Below, piece after piece: positions 17,790 to 26,906 of a DNA stretch of 40,266 bases. The DNA is from Gracilaria domingensis (Eukaryota; Rhodophyta; Florideophyceae; Gracilariales; Gracilariaceae). The position numbers and the translations under genes were made by a program. The stretch spans positions 190,108 through 230,373 of the forward strand of contig VCMS01000085.1 of NCBI GenBank assembly GCA_022539475.1, in the 5' to 3' direction. The notes under the pieces were generated by a model. The model saw only the letters and a list, made by a program, of their open reading frames with translations. It was not told the DNA's origin and searched no databases. Numbering within the stretch: the first letter of the stretch is position 1; each line of letters begins with the position of its first letter.

Positions 17790-18504
17790 GTGACCAACAA
17801 CGACAATCAATCTTAGTACAAGGTGGATACCTGCTTCTCCCATTGTTCCTGTGCCAAAACGTGATCTACAAAGTCTTCTTTAGGGACACTAGATACAAGC
17901 ATTGATGGAGCCAGATGCAAGAAATTGTTGGTGTGCTTCTTACTTCTGCCGTTACCACATCTTCGTGAATAATCAGTATTACCAACAAGTGTGCTTTGCC
18001 TCAATTAGACTACCTAAGATAGTATGTAAGGCCCTCGCACCGGCTTACCGAGACAGACAGAGATTAGGCGCGGCGCTACCCTTCAGGAACTTGAAGTAGA
18101 AACGTCCATTGGAGTGTCTGCAAGAGTGTGTGTCATCGTCGGAGACAGAGTTATATCCACAAAAACGTTCATCACGTAAACATTACAACGTGATAGCGCT
18201 TGAGATGGGATGTGAAAAATCGGGAACTTGACGAAAGCACCATGGCTCGTCGGCCCATGTCTCTTGCACTAAGAACCATCATACATCGGCCCAAGTCCCT
18301 TGTCAAACGCGGCCGAGTAGTTTGGACACGGCTGAAATATCCTGAAAACGGCAGATCCGGTACACGTATGTATCGAGAGAAACGTTTGTATCTCTTCCGG
18401 CACGACAGAGAGCTTTGTAACGTGCCATATGGCACGTTACACGAAAACATGGCTCTTGCCTGTGAAGCAGTTCTTCTCCATCACCAATCCGATAGCATCT
18501 GAAT
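17790..18504. other. Spacer after transposase, containing a perfect 26-bp palindrome
   Basis: No gene is convincing; a 100-codon plus-strand frame ends at 18502 but has no features. The notable structure is the palindrome at 18416-18441, annotated separately. Confidence 0.35.
18416..18441. repeat. Perfect 26-bp palindrome
   Basis: TGTAACGTGCCAT is immediately followed by its exact reverse complement, with no spacer. It lies between the transposase gene and the small basic protein gene. It could be a binding site for a dimeric protein or a snap-back of an element end. No second copy was seen in the window. Confidence 0.85.
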
Positions 18505-19203
18505 ATGTCCATCGAATACCGAAAAATAGTTATACCAGAGGATGTTGGATTTCCTCTGGATAGGATTAAAGTGCCTGTAGATACAACTCTTCTCGTGATT
18601 AGGCATAAAATCTCTTCAAATGCGGATGTGGAAGAACACTTTCACGTGAAGTCCAGAAAGCCGCATAATATTGCTCATACTCCAATGCACTCAATCACTC
18701 CGTCCTTGCGTAAAACGTTATGGAGATTAAATGGTGCCAATCGTGAGAAGGAAAACCAAAATCGCCGTAAGCGTTATGAGGAGAAACGGAAGTCGGAAAC
18801 TAGTGAAGAACGTGAAAGCAGGCTGGCAAAAAGACGAAAATGGTACGCAGCACGCAAGACGAAAGCCTTCAGTGATTCTAATTCTGAACAGACAGCACCC
18901 GATAGTACTGAACCTGAATCGTTATCTTCAGTTGCGCCAGCGAGCTTTGGAAGATACCTATACGAGTTGAAAGAAGATATAAACGAAGTGCGCTGCTTCC
19001 ATCATTATCTGAAAGTGTATAACCTACCAGTAGTAGACGATGACACTGTGCTACGTATATCTGCTGATAATGACGTTGCTACAGCCATACAAATGAAAGC
19101 CGGTGAAAATAACGAAGGTGAATCACAAGCATCCGGACAGGAATCGGATATTCAAAATAGGGGAGTGGATGAAGTCGACAAAAACAAAGAAGCCTCTTGG
19201 TAA
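18505..19203 (+). CDS. Small protein with basic helical repeat region
   Basis: A 232-aa frame starts at ATG 18505. The N-terminal 70 residues are mixed. Residues about 78-122 form a highly charged Arg/Lys/Glu helix (REKENQNRRKRYEEKR, EERESRLAKRRKWYAARK), a type seen in nucleic-acid-binding proteins linked to eukaryotic transposons. A Ser/Pro linker and a second folded-looking segment (YLYELKEDINEVRCFHHYLKVY) follow, then an acidic tail. It sits downstream of the transposase on the same strand, 715 bp away, and may be another element gene or a truncated host gene. No family is identified. Confidence 0.5.
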   Translation: MSIEYRKIVIPEDVGFPLDRIKVPVDTTLLVIRHKISSNADVEEHFHVKSRKPHNIAHTPMHSITPSLRKTLWRLNGANREKENQNRRKRYEEKRKSETSEERESRLAKRRKWYAARKTKAFSDSNSEQTAPDSTEPESLSSVAPASFGRYLYELKEDINEVRCFHHYLKVYNLPVVDDDTVLRISADNDVATAIQMKAGENNEGESQASGQESDIQNRGVDEVDKNKEASW

Positions 19204-19244
19204 TCTAGAGGGTATCAGAGAAGAGGTGGGGAGCTTGTAGTATT

Positions 19245-19269
19245 CTACCCTAAGCAAATTGGAGTCCAT
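19245..19269 (+). repeat. Second copy of the CACTA-like terminal sequence, direct orientation
   Basis: CTACCCTAAGCAAATTGGAG matches the sequence after 12005 (CTACCCTACAGGCAAATTGA) with a short gap, and AGTCCA follows in both. Orientation is the same, not inverted, so it cannot be the partner end of a simple inverted-repeat element. Confidence 0.5.
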
Positions 19270-19650
19270 TTGAGTAAAATCCACTGAATGCGGGCGACGT
19301 GTCTCTCTGAGAAGAAGTAGGTTTCGATTTCCACCTCCAGTCAAGTGAAAAATGGCGCCGCTTTGCGGCGAAGCAGTCGAAGCACAAATGTAAATAATGA
19401 TGTACTGCTTTACGACACACAGACAGGGAGCGCATTACTCATATCGTAAAGTCTCCGCTGCAAACCGATAGTTTTGTTGGCGCCCAGTCCCAAATCTACT
19501 ACCGTCTTGGTCACAACCGCTTTGTTGCTGGAAACGGCTTGCCGGAATGGGTGTATTTCTTCCAGCACCCGCGTTGAAACTGTGCATCTCCGTTTTTGAT
19601 TGCTGTCGCAACACACGTGACGCTGTGGTCGGCAAATCAGAAACATTTCA

Positions 19651-20031
19651 TCACATATCACAGGCGTTGTTACTAAGTACACTTTCATCGCATAGCGTCG
19701 CAGCAGCTTTGTTCCCAATTCTAACCGTGGTTTGTTCCACAGGAGACTCGTATGTCATCACTAACGGGTAGTGATTTCCTGAAATAGCAATAGACTTGCC
19801 TTGCACTGCATTTTCAATTTCACGACTGCCTTGTGACACCTGTAGTAGTACAACGGGGGCAGATGTCTCGTGCTCGCTCGCGTGCAGGAAGATCACCTGG
19901 TTGGGATGCTGAATGAAGCCGTAGTCGCCATGAGGGCAAGTAAAGAGAAACTGTGGGACGGTGTGCGGTGGTAGGAGGATACTTATAATCGCAGCGATTA
20001 CAGGCGAGCAGTAATTGACAATCAGCTGCAT
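19651..20031 (-). CDS. Possible secreted small protein
   Basis: A 126-aa frame starts at ATG 20031 with a hydrophobic N-terminus (LIVNYCSPVIAAIISILLPP), which could be a signal peptide. The rest looks like a beta-rich extracellular domain (FLFTCPHGDYGFIQH, APVVLLQVSQGSREI, YPLVMTYESPVEQTTVRIG). Protein-like sequence continues downstream in another frame to 19410 (VVTKTVVDLGLGANKTIGL), so the gene may be longer and frameshifted or spliced. No family is recognised. Confidence 0.4.
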   Translation of the reverse strand: MQLIVNYCSPVIAAIISILLPPHTVPQFLFTCPHGDYGFIQHPNQVIFLHASEHETSAPVVLLQVSQGSREIENAVQGKSIAISGNHYPLVMTYESPVEQTTVRIGNKAAATLCDESVLSNNACDM

Positions 20032-20061
20032 CTCGTGCGACTGCGCGTGAAACGCGCATCA

Positions 20062-20852
20062 ATAGACGTTATGCAGCCAGTTTGGGCCCTGCGAAACGGT
20101 GTAACCAACGCACAAAGAATACAAGGGAGCAATGGGATTGATTAGCATGTTGGACGCCAGTCGATCGGCGCGGCAGTCGCCGTAAAACAGGTGCATGATG
20201 GAAAAGAGGTGGGCACGATCGAAGGCCGAAAGCAGCACGGGAAGATTGTCATAAAACCTAGAATACAGATTCGAGGAGAGCCATTCGGCAATGCTGCGAC
20301 ATTAGCAAAAGCCCCCGCGCCAGCACGCAGAGATGCAAATGAGCGACATCATCCGCGTCGACTTTTGCGCTTCTGGCATGCTCGAAGAAGGTAGGCGGCA
20401 GCGCAGAATGCTATACGGAGGACACACGCGGTGCAGTACTCATGACGAGGAGGGAGAAAAACAGCAGCTCGAGCGCCGTGCATCGACGTGGAGCAGCACG
20501 TGCGCAATGGCAGGCGGATGCGGCACGGTGGCAAAACTTTTACGCTTGCGAAAAGTGGGCATGACGCCTGACGCCGCAGGGGAGTGCGGAGGGCCAGCAG
20601 GACCGGCGTGGCACAACAGCTGAAGAGCAATGCGCGCGCGTGCAGAAAACTCCGCTTCACATGCGGCCGTGCAAAGAGTGCTGTGTACACACACAAGATG
20701 GAGCGCTTTGGCACGGCCCGCGCGCCAATATGGCGGTGTGTGATTCGACACGGCGCGCGCGCGCCTTACGTACGCTCAATGGCGGCCGTGCGCGCGCCTT
20801 TACCTTCTGCAGATAATGTGGTGACGGCTGATGCAGGGCGCGGCGCAGCACG
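20062..20852. other. GC-rich intergenic region
   Basis: There are short frames on both strands but none convincing. CGCGCGCGCC-type runs recur near 20752-20764 and 20789-20798, with GGCGGCCGTGCGCGCGCC at 20781. No RNA gene was recognised. Confidence 0.4.
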
Positions 20853-21860
20853 TCAGCGCCGGGGGCGCTGCCCGCTGCCGCCGCCGGCGCTCACGCCCGA
20901 CATGTACGAGTAGTAGCAGCGCGTGGCCATGTCGCGGAACACGCGCATGCTCACGGCGTCCTTCACGTCGAACACGCTCTCCGTGGCGGCCGTGCGCCGG
21001 TTGCGCACCTCGCCGCTCTCGCAGTCCATGTCGTCGCGCCGCATGCTCGCGAACACGAAGCGCCCCTTGAGCATGCGCTCCAGCCGCGCCAGCGCCTCGA
21101 TCATCCACTTCCACTCGCCCTGTCCGTCCGCGCCCACTGCAAACTGATACTTTGGCGCCCAGTCCTCCCTGGTCTCCACGCCAAGCGTCATGGACATCAC
21201 CTTTGACGGCAGGTTGTTGTAGTCGTACGTGCCGGGCGGCACCACGTAGATGCTGCGCTCGCGTCGCGCACCGCCCCGCACCGAGATGATCCCCGTGCAG
21301 TTGTGCTTTGCGTGGTGCACAACGATCAGCAAATCATTCTTTGCATCGTCGAAGCTGAAGCGCCCAACGTAGTGCGGTAGAAACGCGTTAGTGGGCGCTC
21401 CGTACGGGCAAAAGTCCTCTCGACGAACTGCCGACGAGCACCCGAAACCGTACCCGACCAACTTGGTTCCAAACAGCCGCACCGGCACCAGAAGCAGGTC
21501 CTTGCCCGGCTCCGCGCCTTCCGCAGACGCCTCCTTCGGCATGTACATGCCCTCGCCCCACACGCCGCTCGTATCCTTGAGCCGCTGCTCCGCATGCACC
21601 TCCAGCGACGAATCAAACGCGCTGGGCGCAATGTGCGCCCCATGACGGAACTTCTGCTGCGGGTTGGCCAGCAGCCAAGACGCCACCGCCACATCCTCGG
21701 CCTGCCAAAACGCATTGCGCATGCTGTACACGTTCTGACACCTCAGCTGCTTCTCGGCCTCCTACAGCGGGCACTCGTCGCCGTGCGCGCCTTTCACAAA
21801 CGCTCGCTTCGGCGGCACGGCCATCTTCGGCGGCGCGACGTTTGTGGGATGCACCTGCAT
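20853..21860 (-). pseudogene. Unknown gene interrupted by one in-frame TAG
   Basis: The frame 20853-21731 encodes a folded-looking protein (FWQAEDVAVASWLLANP, EWKWMIEALARLERMLKGR, FVFASMRRDDMDCESGE) ending in SGVSAGGGSGQRPRR. Its first ATG is at 21722, but coding-like sequence (EAEKQLRCQNVYS) continues upstream to a TAG at 21764-21762. Beyond that the same frame stays open, with an ATG at 21860 (MQVHPTNVAPPKMAVPP). A single C-to-T change from CAG would explain the TAG. It may be a recent pseudogene, a sequencing error, or a 289-aa gene starting at 21722. IYVVPPGTYDYNNLPSKV hints at a beta-sandwich, but no family is assigned. Confidence 0.5.
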
Positions 21861-22366
21861 AATGGGCTCGGCGCGCTGTCGTCTCGGCGGCGGCAGCTTA
21901 TGTAGCGGCGGAACGACGCGCGCGGGCTGAGGCGACGGCGAGTGCGGAGGGCGCACGTACTTGCGGAAGCTTCGAGCAACCGGCCGTGGACGCGGCGAGG
22001 CGCGGCGCGTGGCGGCAGAGTGGAGGTGGCGGCGTGCGCGTGCGCTGCAAAAAGTTGAAAATCCAAAGTGGAAAGCGCGCACGATTAGCTCTCGCCGATG
22101 CGTCGCTGGCAAATGCGTGGCGCCCGAGCCCCGTTGTGTCGCGCTCGTCGAAACCCAGCCGAGCGGCATCGCCCGAGGTGACCACCGCCGTCTAGAAACC
22201 AGACCGGTACGCGCCAACTTCGGCACGCTGCGGCTAACGGCGCCACCGCCCCGCTGCCCTCTGCAACTTACTACCGGGTCGCCCGTTACCGCCAACGCTT
22301 CGGGCTACAACGGTACCACGTCACCATCAAATGGCCGCCGATCTCACATCGCCCGTCCACGAAGCA

Positions 22367-22520
22367 CGTGCTCGCAATCCGGCGTCAAACGTTGGATAGC
22401 TCAAACATCGCTCCGTGGTGCATTCGCCGTCATTGCTTGCGCTGCTCTCGATCCGACGTCAAACGCTGCCTGGCTCGAACGCTTTTCGATGATGAATTCA
22501 ACATCTTTGCTTGCGCTACC
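22367..22520. repeat. Diverged tandem repeat, two units of about 76 bp
   Basis: TGCTCGCAATCCGGCGTCAA (from 22369) recurs as TGCTCTCGATCCGACGTCAA (from 22442), and both units end in TTGCTTGCGCT. It lies between the interrupted gene upstream and the 3' end of the Sel1-like gene, in otherwise gene-free sequence (22296-22729). Confidence 0.55.
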
Positions 22521-22729
22521 GTCGGCGCGTTCCACCACGCTCAGTCACCTATACAAATGATGCATCGCCGCCCTCCCGTGTGCTTACGAGTCGTGCTTTT
22601 TGCTTGCAACCTTCGGAGACGTTCCTACTTCTCCTCAACGCCTTCACTTCCCAGCAATGCGCTCACCACCCCTCAATGCCACACCCGCATCTGAGACAAT
22701 TTCGAATGCCGCATCGCGCGTGCCGCCCC

Positions 22730-25700
22730 TCAAACGATCCCGTCTCCAGTCTTCTCCGTCCCCAAGTTCACCGACGCTGAAACCCCACCCATCTGTGACA
22801 ATCTGCTGATGCCTTCCAGCAAAAGTTGCACGTTCTCGTGACCCTCGTCCGCGCGGTTCTGAACGGCCTGCCTCACCACCATGTTACCTCCTGTTTCCTG
22901 CTGCTGTTGCTGCTCCGATGTCGCCCGTCTCGCAGATAATGTCTCAACCCTTTCATACAACTGTACCGCAAACTTAATATCCTGCTTTGCGGAGATTAAA
23001 GCCAACTCGTGCATTGCCTTCAAATCGCGGTTGGCCAGGATAGCACTCTCGTAAAGTATGGTGGCAGCCTCACGCTCCGTGTCCGATTTGCCCCATGTAG
23101 CCAATCTGTTTGCGAGGTACCTCATGAGGTCTCCTGTTCTCCGCACCTTGATCAGCTTTAAATGCAGTTTTGTGAGCTTCTTCATTCGCGTTGTTTCTTC
23201 TTGCTTGTTCTCACTCTTCCGAATCAGTTTCGCCTTTCCGTTCTCAAATGCAAGCAGGTGACGAGCACCTATATCCCTCCACATCATTTCCACTGCCCGG
23301 AGCGCTCGATCGACGTCGTCTTCTAACTTTTGTGGATTCGTTTCGATCTGATTCTTTTCGTGCTCGAGGATAGAATTCACGAACATTTCGACCGCTTCAA
23401 TTCGGCGACCAAGTACAATCGCGCGTTCCATCAGGAGAAGCGCCTTTGGCCTGTTCTTCCGGTATGCACCAGTCCCAGTCAGTACTCCCCTCGCAAGATC
23501 ATGCATGGCCGATGGATCCTGTTCTTGAACCCGTCCCATAAGAGCGTCCGCGTCGCCGAGGTTTGAATTTGCAATAGGAGTTGGGTTCGGCACGAAATTA
23601 ACGAATTGAACCTCATGTCTACCCAGGGCTTTGAACACATTGTCCTGTGACCATTTGGGTGAGGATGAGGGTGATACAACTGAGGATAGTTCTACATCAT
23701 TGGACACATTGTCTTCGTCGTCCGATAAGTCTCCTATACTCAGCTGCGATGGATTTGTGCTAGTCTTCGAACCGCTCGGTGAACTTCGTGAATATTTTTG
23801 CCTTTTACCAGCGGCCATCATGTTCCACAGTGGCGGTGGGTCTGGAGAACTTGACTGGTTCCTCGTAGGAACAAGGCTGGAATTCAGTTTGAGTATGGCA
23901 TCCAGATGAACAGATGCATCGCTCAAGTCCGATATGCTAGCCTTCTCGTATGCCACCGCAGCGCCATATTTCGTAGACCGAACTCGATGCACTGTGCTCG
24001 GTATTTCATCCCATCTGTGGCTTTCCGAAGGCATTTGGTCTCCAACGATGATAAGCGAGGAATGCTTCAACTCGAAGAGGGCCATTCCAGCTCGGAATGG
24101 CCACCATCCTTCCCATACCAATGCAGTTCTTTCAGCATCAGCGCTACTTATATTCTTCGAGACCACCCCGCGAGATATATTCGTGTTAACTCTGTGAACC
24201 CTCACGTGGTTCATGTAGTGGTTTCTTTGCCATTCTCTTCTACCGTGAAGACGTCCCTCAAAGGCGTCCCTCCAGTCTTGCCATTTGAACAACACATTTG
24301 GCTCGTCGAGAGGGAATTTTTCGTCTCCGTCGACTACCACTTCTAGATATATGAGGGGTGACGTTCGACAAGCAGTGATCAAAACCTTAAACGGTTGAGG
24401 ACCCGCTACAGGCGAGATTCTGAAGAACACGCGTGCGACGCTATTGTCTTTCAGAACTAGGACCTCTTTCGAGTGTTCAACTCGAAGGCTCGGAAACCCC
24501 AGTAGTAACAAAAGCATTGCCTCTACTCTGTACTGGACGCCTTTGTGGCGTTCTTCTTCAAACTGTTGGAGCACAGCGTGCACTCCATTTTGACACTCCC
24601 ATAACAGGCGTTCCTGAATGGTTGAATTAAACATCTCAGGGTGTTCCATGAATTGATCATCTATTAGTTCCAGTAAACAACCCCAGAGTTGTTGAGAGAT
24701 GCATATCGGTATTGATCTCCTTGGAAGAGTAGCAAACCACATGTCATCCTTTCCATCTCCCTCAACATAACAAAAGTCTGCAATTTCCGAACGCACACTT
24801 TCCGTCACGCATCCCATGAAGCTCAGACTATGTTCCAGATGCGCATGTTGTGCATCGATATTCGTCAGTTGGTATCTCAGCTGTATTCGCTCCAAATCGC
24901 GATGAAAATCAAAGATACGTTCACTTCGCCCTAAAGAGAGCTTGTCCGTGTCTTCTGCTGAATCCTTATTTGTGTTCCCTTCACCACCTAAGCCTTCGTC
25001 TGATATGATACCCACATGTTGGCCATGTTCAATCACATCTCGTTGAGTTTCGGAGCTGTGTGCGATATTGTATTCTTGGCCATCTAGACCAAGGCCCCGC
25101 TGGCTTCAAAGCAAAAACTCGACCTGGTGACCTGCATTGATTGCCAACCAGTTGTCGATACGAGCGCTAACTTGTAGAATTCCTCGATTGTCCCACAAGT
25201 ACTTTCCATACCCCGTTCTCATGAAGGGGAAGCCGCATCTTGTAGCTACCGGAGGTTCGATGAAACCCAGCTGATCTTGCAATATACGCACGGGGGCATC
25301 TGTTGGTTGCAATTTCTTCCTTGGCCGAAGGATATCGAAATACTTCGAGCCTGTGAGAGCTTGTGATTGAGGTTGTGCGTTACACCCGCACCAATCACTA
25401 ATGCCGATAAATATGGCAAACCATTCAACTTGAGAAGGGGTAAGCTTTTCGACGAAATCATACAGGTAGGAAGGGACTTGTGCTACTGCCTCTTTTATGA
25501 GCGGTCTGTAAAGTCCGTGTGACGGCAATGCATCATCGCTCTGCTTCAAGACTGGCCAATTATATGGAAGTCCCGCTTCATTCAGAAAGCATTTCCTAAG
25601 AACTTCATGTTTGTCAAACACCTGATCTCCGCTTGATGGTACGAACCCATTCCATTTATCAGGGCCAAGAAACGAACTCTGTCCACGGTTGGTTTTAAGA

Positions 25701-25879
25701 CGGTAATCCCGAGGTTCATTGATGCATTCCAACCCCATGCGAAGTACGGCTGTACCCCATATTTTGCCGCCAAAGTGCTGTCGTCTCGACTCCCAAGAGT
25801 CGTCGTCATAAAGAAAAGCCTCCGATTCTTGAAGGCACTGCTTCCCAAACTGTGCCAAGTAAGCCGCTGTGGGCCACAT
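22730..25879 (-). pseudogene. Large protein with Sel1/TPR-like repeats, one in-frame TGA
   Basis: A 257-codon frame starts at ATG 25879 and stops at TGA 25108-25106. The same frame is then open for a further 791 codons to 22730. The downstream part has no ATG until 24817, although coding-like sequence (SERIFDFHRDLERIQLRYQL) precedes that point, so both parts most likely belonged to one protein of about 1049 aa. The C-terminal third has helical repeats of Sel1/TPR type (DPSAMHDLARGVLTGTGAY near 23470, AATILYESAILANRDLKAM near 23040), which bind partner proteins. A Ser-rich linker lies in the middle (SSSPDPPPLW; DLSDDEDNVSND). The N-terminal parts are unrecognised. The stop could be a nonsense mutation, a short intron or a sequence error. 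Confidence 0.6.
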
Positions 25880-25944
25880 CCTGTGGTCTTCATATCAGAT
25901 ATATCCGAAGAGCGGACATGAGGCGATCTCAACTGTCTGCCCAC

Positions 25945-26590
25945 GATTCGTGCCTCATCACGAACATATACCGTACCATTAATTTATTTCGAGAAAATTG
26001 GTTCTGACCACGTGGCGATATGGCGCCTGTTTGTCGCCCTCATATATAATTTTTTGAACATATTTTGGCACACACATGACAAAATTTGGGTCACAACCCA
26101 TGCTTATAGGGACTACCTACTATGGATATGGTGAGCAGACTAGGGTATTTGGTGGAAGCCGATGTTCAGCATGCAACTTAAGATACACAAAGCATTGAGA
26201 TTGTAGATATAAACCCCCGAACCCGAGCGCTCGAAAAGCAACTCGGTTCGGGCAGACCACTTCCCCCCTCGACGACCCCCCCATCCTTGCCTCTCTCGCC
26301 TTTCTTCCTCCCTTTCCGTCGTCACCAACCTTCTTTCCTTTGGCAATCCCACCTTCCCTCAGCGCAGTCTGCGCCTCCCTGCCACCAACCTTTCCCCCTA
26401 CATTTCCTTATTCCCGGCGGCCCGGTCTCCCGCCGCTCCCTACCCAGTCGCCTTGTGCTCCCCTCCATTGGGCTCGTCCGCACATTGCGATCATACCTAC
26501 ATCCCCGTTCCCCCGGACGGACGTGGGCAGTGGTACGCATTGCACGGGTTCCCTTCCTGTCGTCACCTCGCCTGGTTAGTAGGTTTATGG
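25945..26590 (+). other. Promoter / candidate 5' LTR region of element 2
   Basis: A TATAAA at 26208-26213 is followed by a C/T-rich stretch (26260-26420) and then by a candidate primer-binding site at 26591. This is the arrangement U3-R-U5-PBS expected of a 5' LTR. I could not fix its left end and found no second copy downstream of the ORF. The first 200 bp hold nothing recognisable. Confidence 0.4.
26208..26213 (+). promoter_or_regulatory. TATA box candidate of element 2
   Basis: TATAAA in the context GATATAAACCCCC lies about 380 bp upstream of the candidate primer-binding site and 690 bp upstream of the gag-pol ATG. Confidence 0.4.
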
Positions 26591-26613
26591 TGGTATCGAC
26601 GACAGGATCGAAC
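26591..26613 (+). promoter_or_regulatory. Candidate tRNA primer-binding site of element 2
   Basis: The sequence begins TGGTATCGACGACAGGATCG and continues AAC. Its reverse complement ends in CCA and contains GTTCGATCC, the conserved T-loop pattern of a tRNA, at almost the right distance from the end (one base short). That is what a reverse-transcription primer site should look like. It lies about 300 bp before the gag ATG. Confidence 0.45.
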
Positions 26614-26906
26614 GCCTTAGCCCTGCCCATTCTACTGTTCCGCCGACAGCCTTGGTGTGTTGGTCTGTTGGCGCTGCATTCTGTCGTTGTGTTGGCATTC
26701 GGCATCGAACGCCGAACCACACTCTCGTTTAATTACTCTCCCCGCTTCCCGTTAGCGGAGAGTTTCTGCTATCTTGGGGTTATCTTGTCGGCTCCTGCAG
26801 GCATCTGAGCTACGTTAACTTCTCGCCCCTTTTGGGCTGGTACTCTCGAGCATTTATTGTGTCCCTCTCCTTGGGTTTGTCACCACCCGCGCTGTTTCCC
26901 GCAAAA

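Larger units (their letters stand above)
12003..19203 (+). mobile_element. Probable CACTA-superfamily DNA transposon
   Basis: The region is united by a Transposase_21-like transposase (14730-17789), a divergently transcribed accessory protein (12736-14172), a small basic protein (18505-19203) and a CACTA-like end with subterminal repeats at 12003-12260. The right boundary is uncertain. A sequence resembling the left terminus occurs at 19245-19269 but in direct, not inverted, orientation, so it may be the left end of a neighbouring copy. Target-site duplications could not be defined. Confidence 0.5.

Noticed and set aside
19765..19780. GGGTAGTG as the right terminus of the CACTA-like element
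   Set aside because: Only the first eight bases match the left end, the flanking trinucleotides differ, and the site lies in a plausible coding frame.
20560..20830. Possible CRISPR-like or RNA structure in GC-rich repeats
   Set aside because: Repeats are short, irregular and without spacers; the region looks like simple GC-rich sequence.
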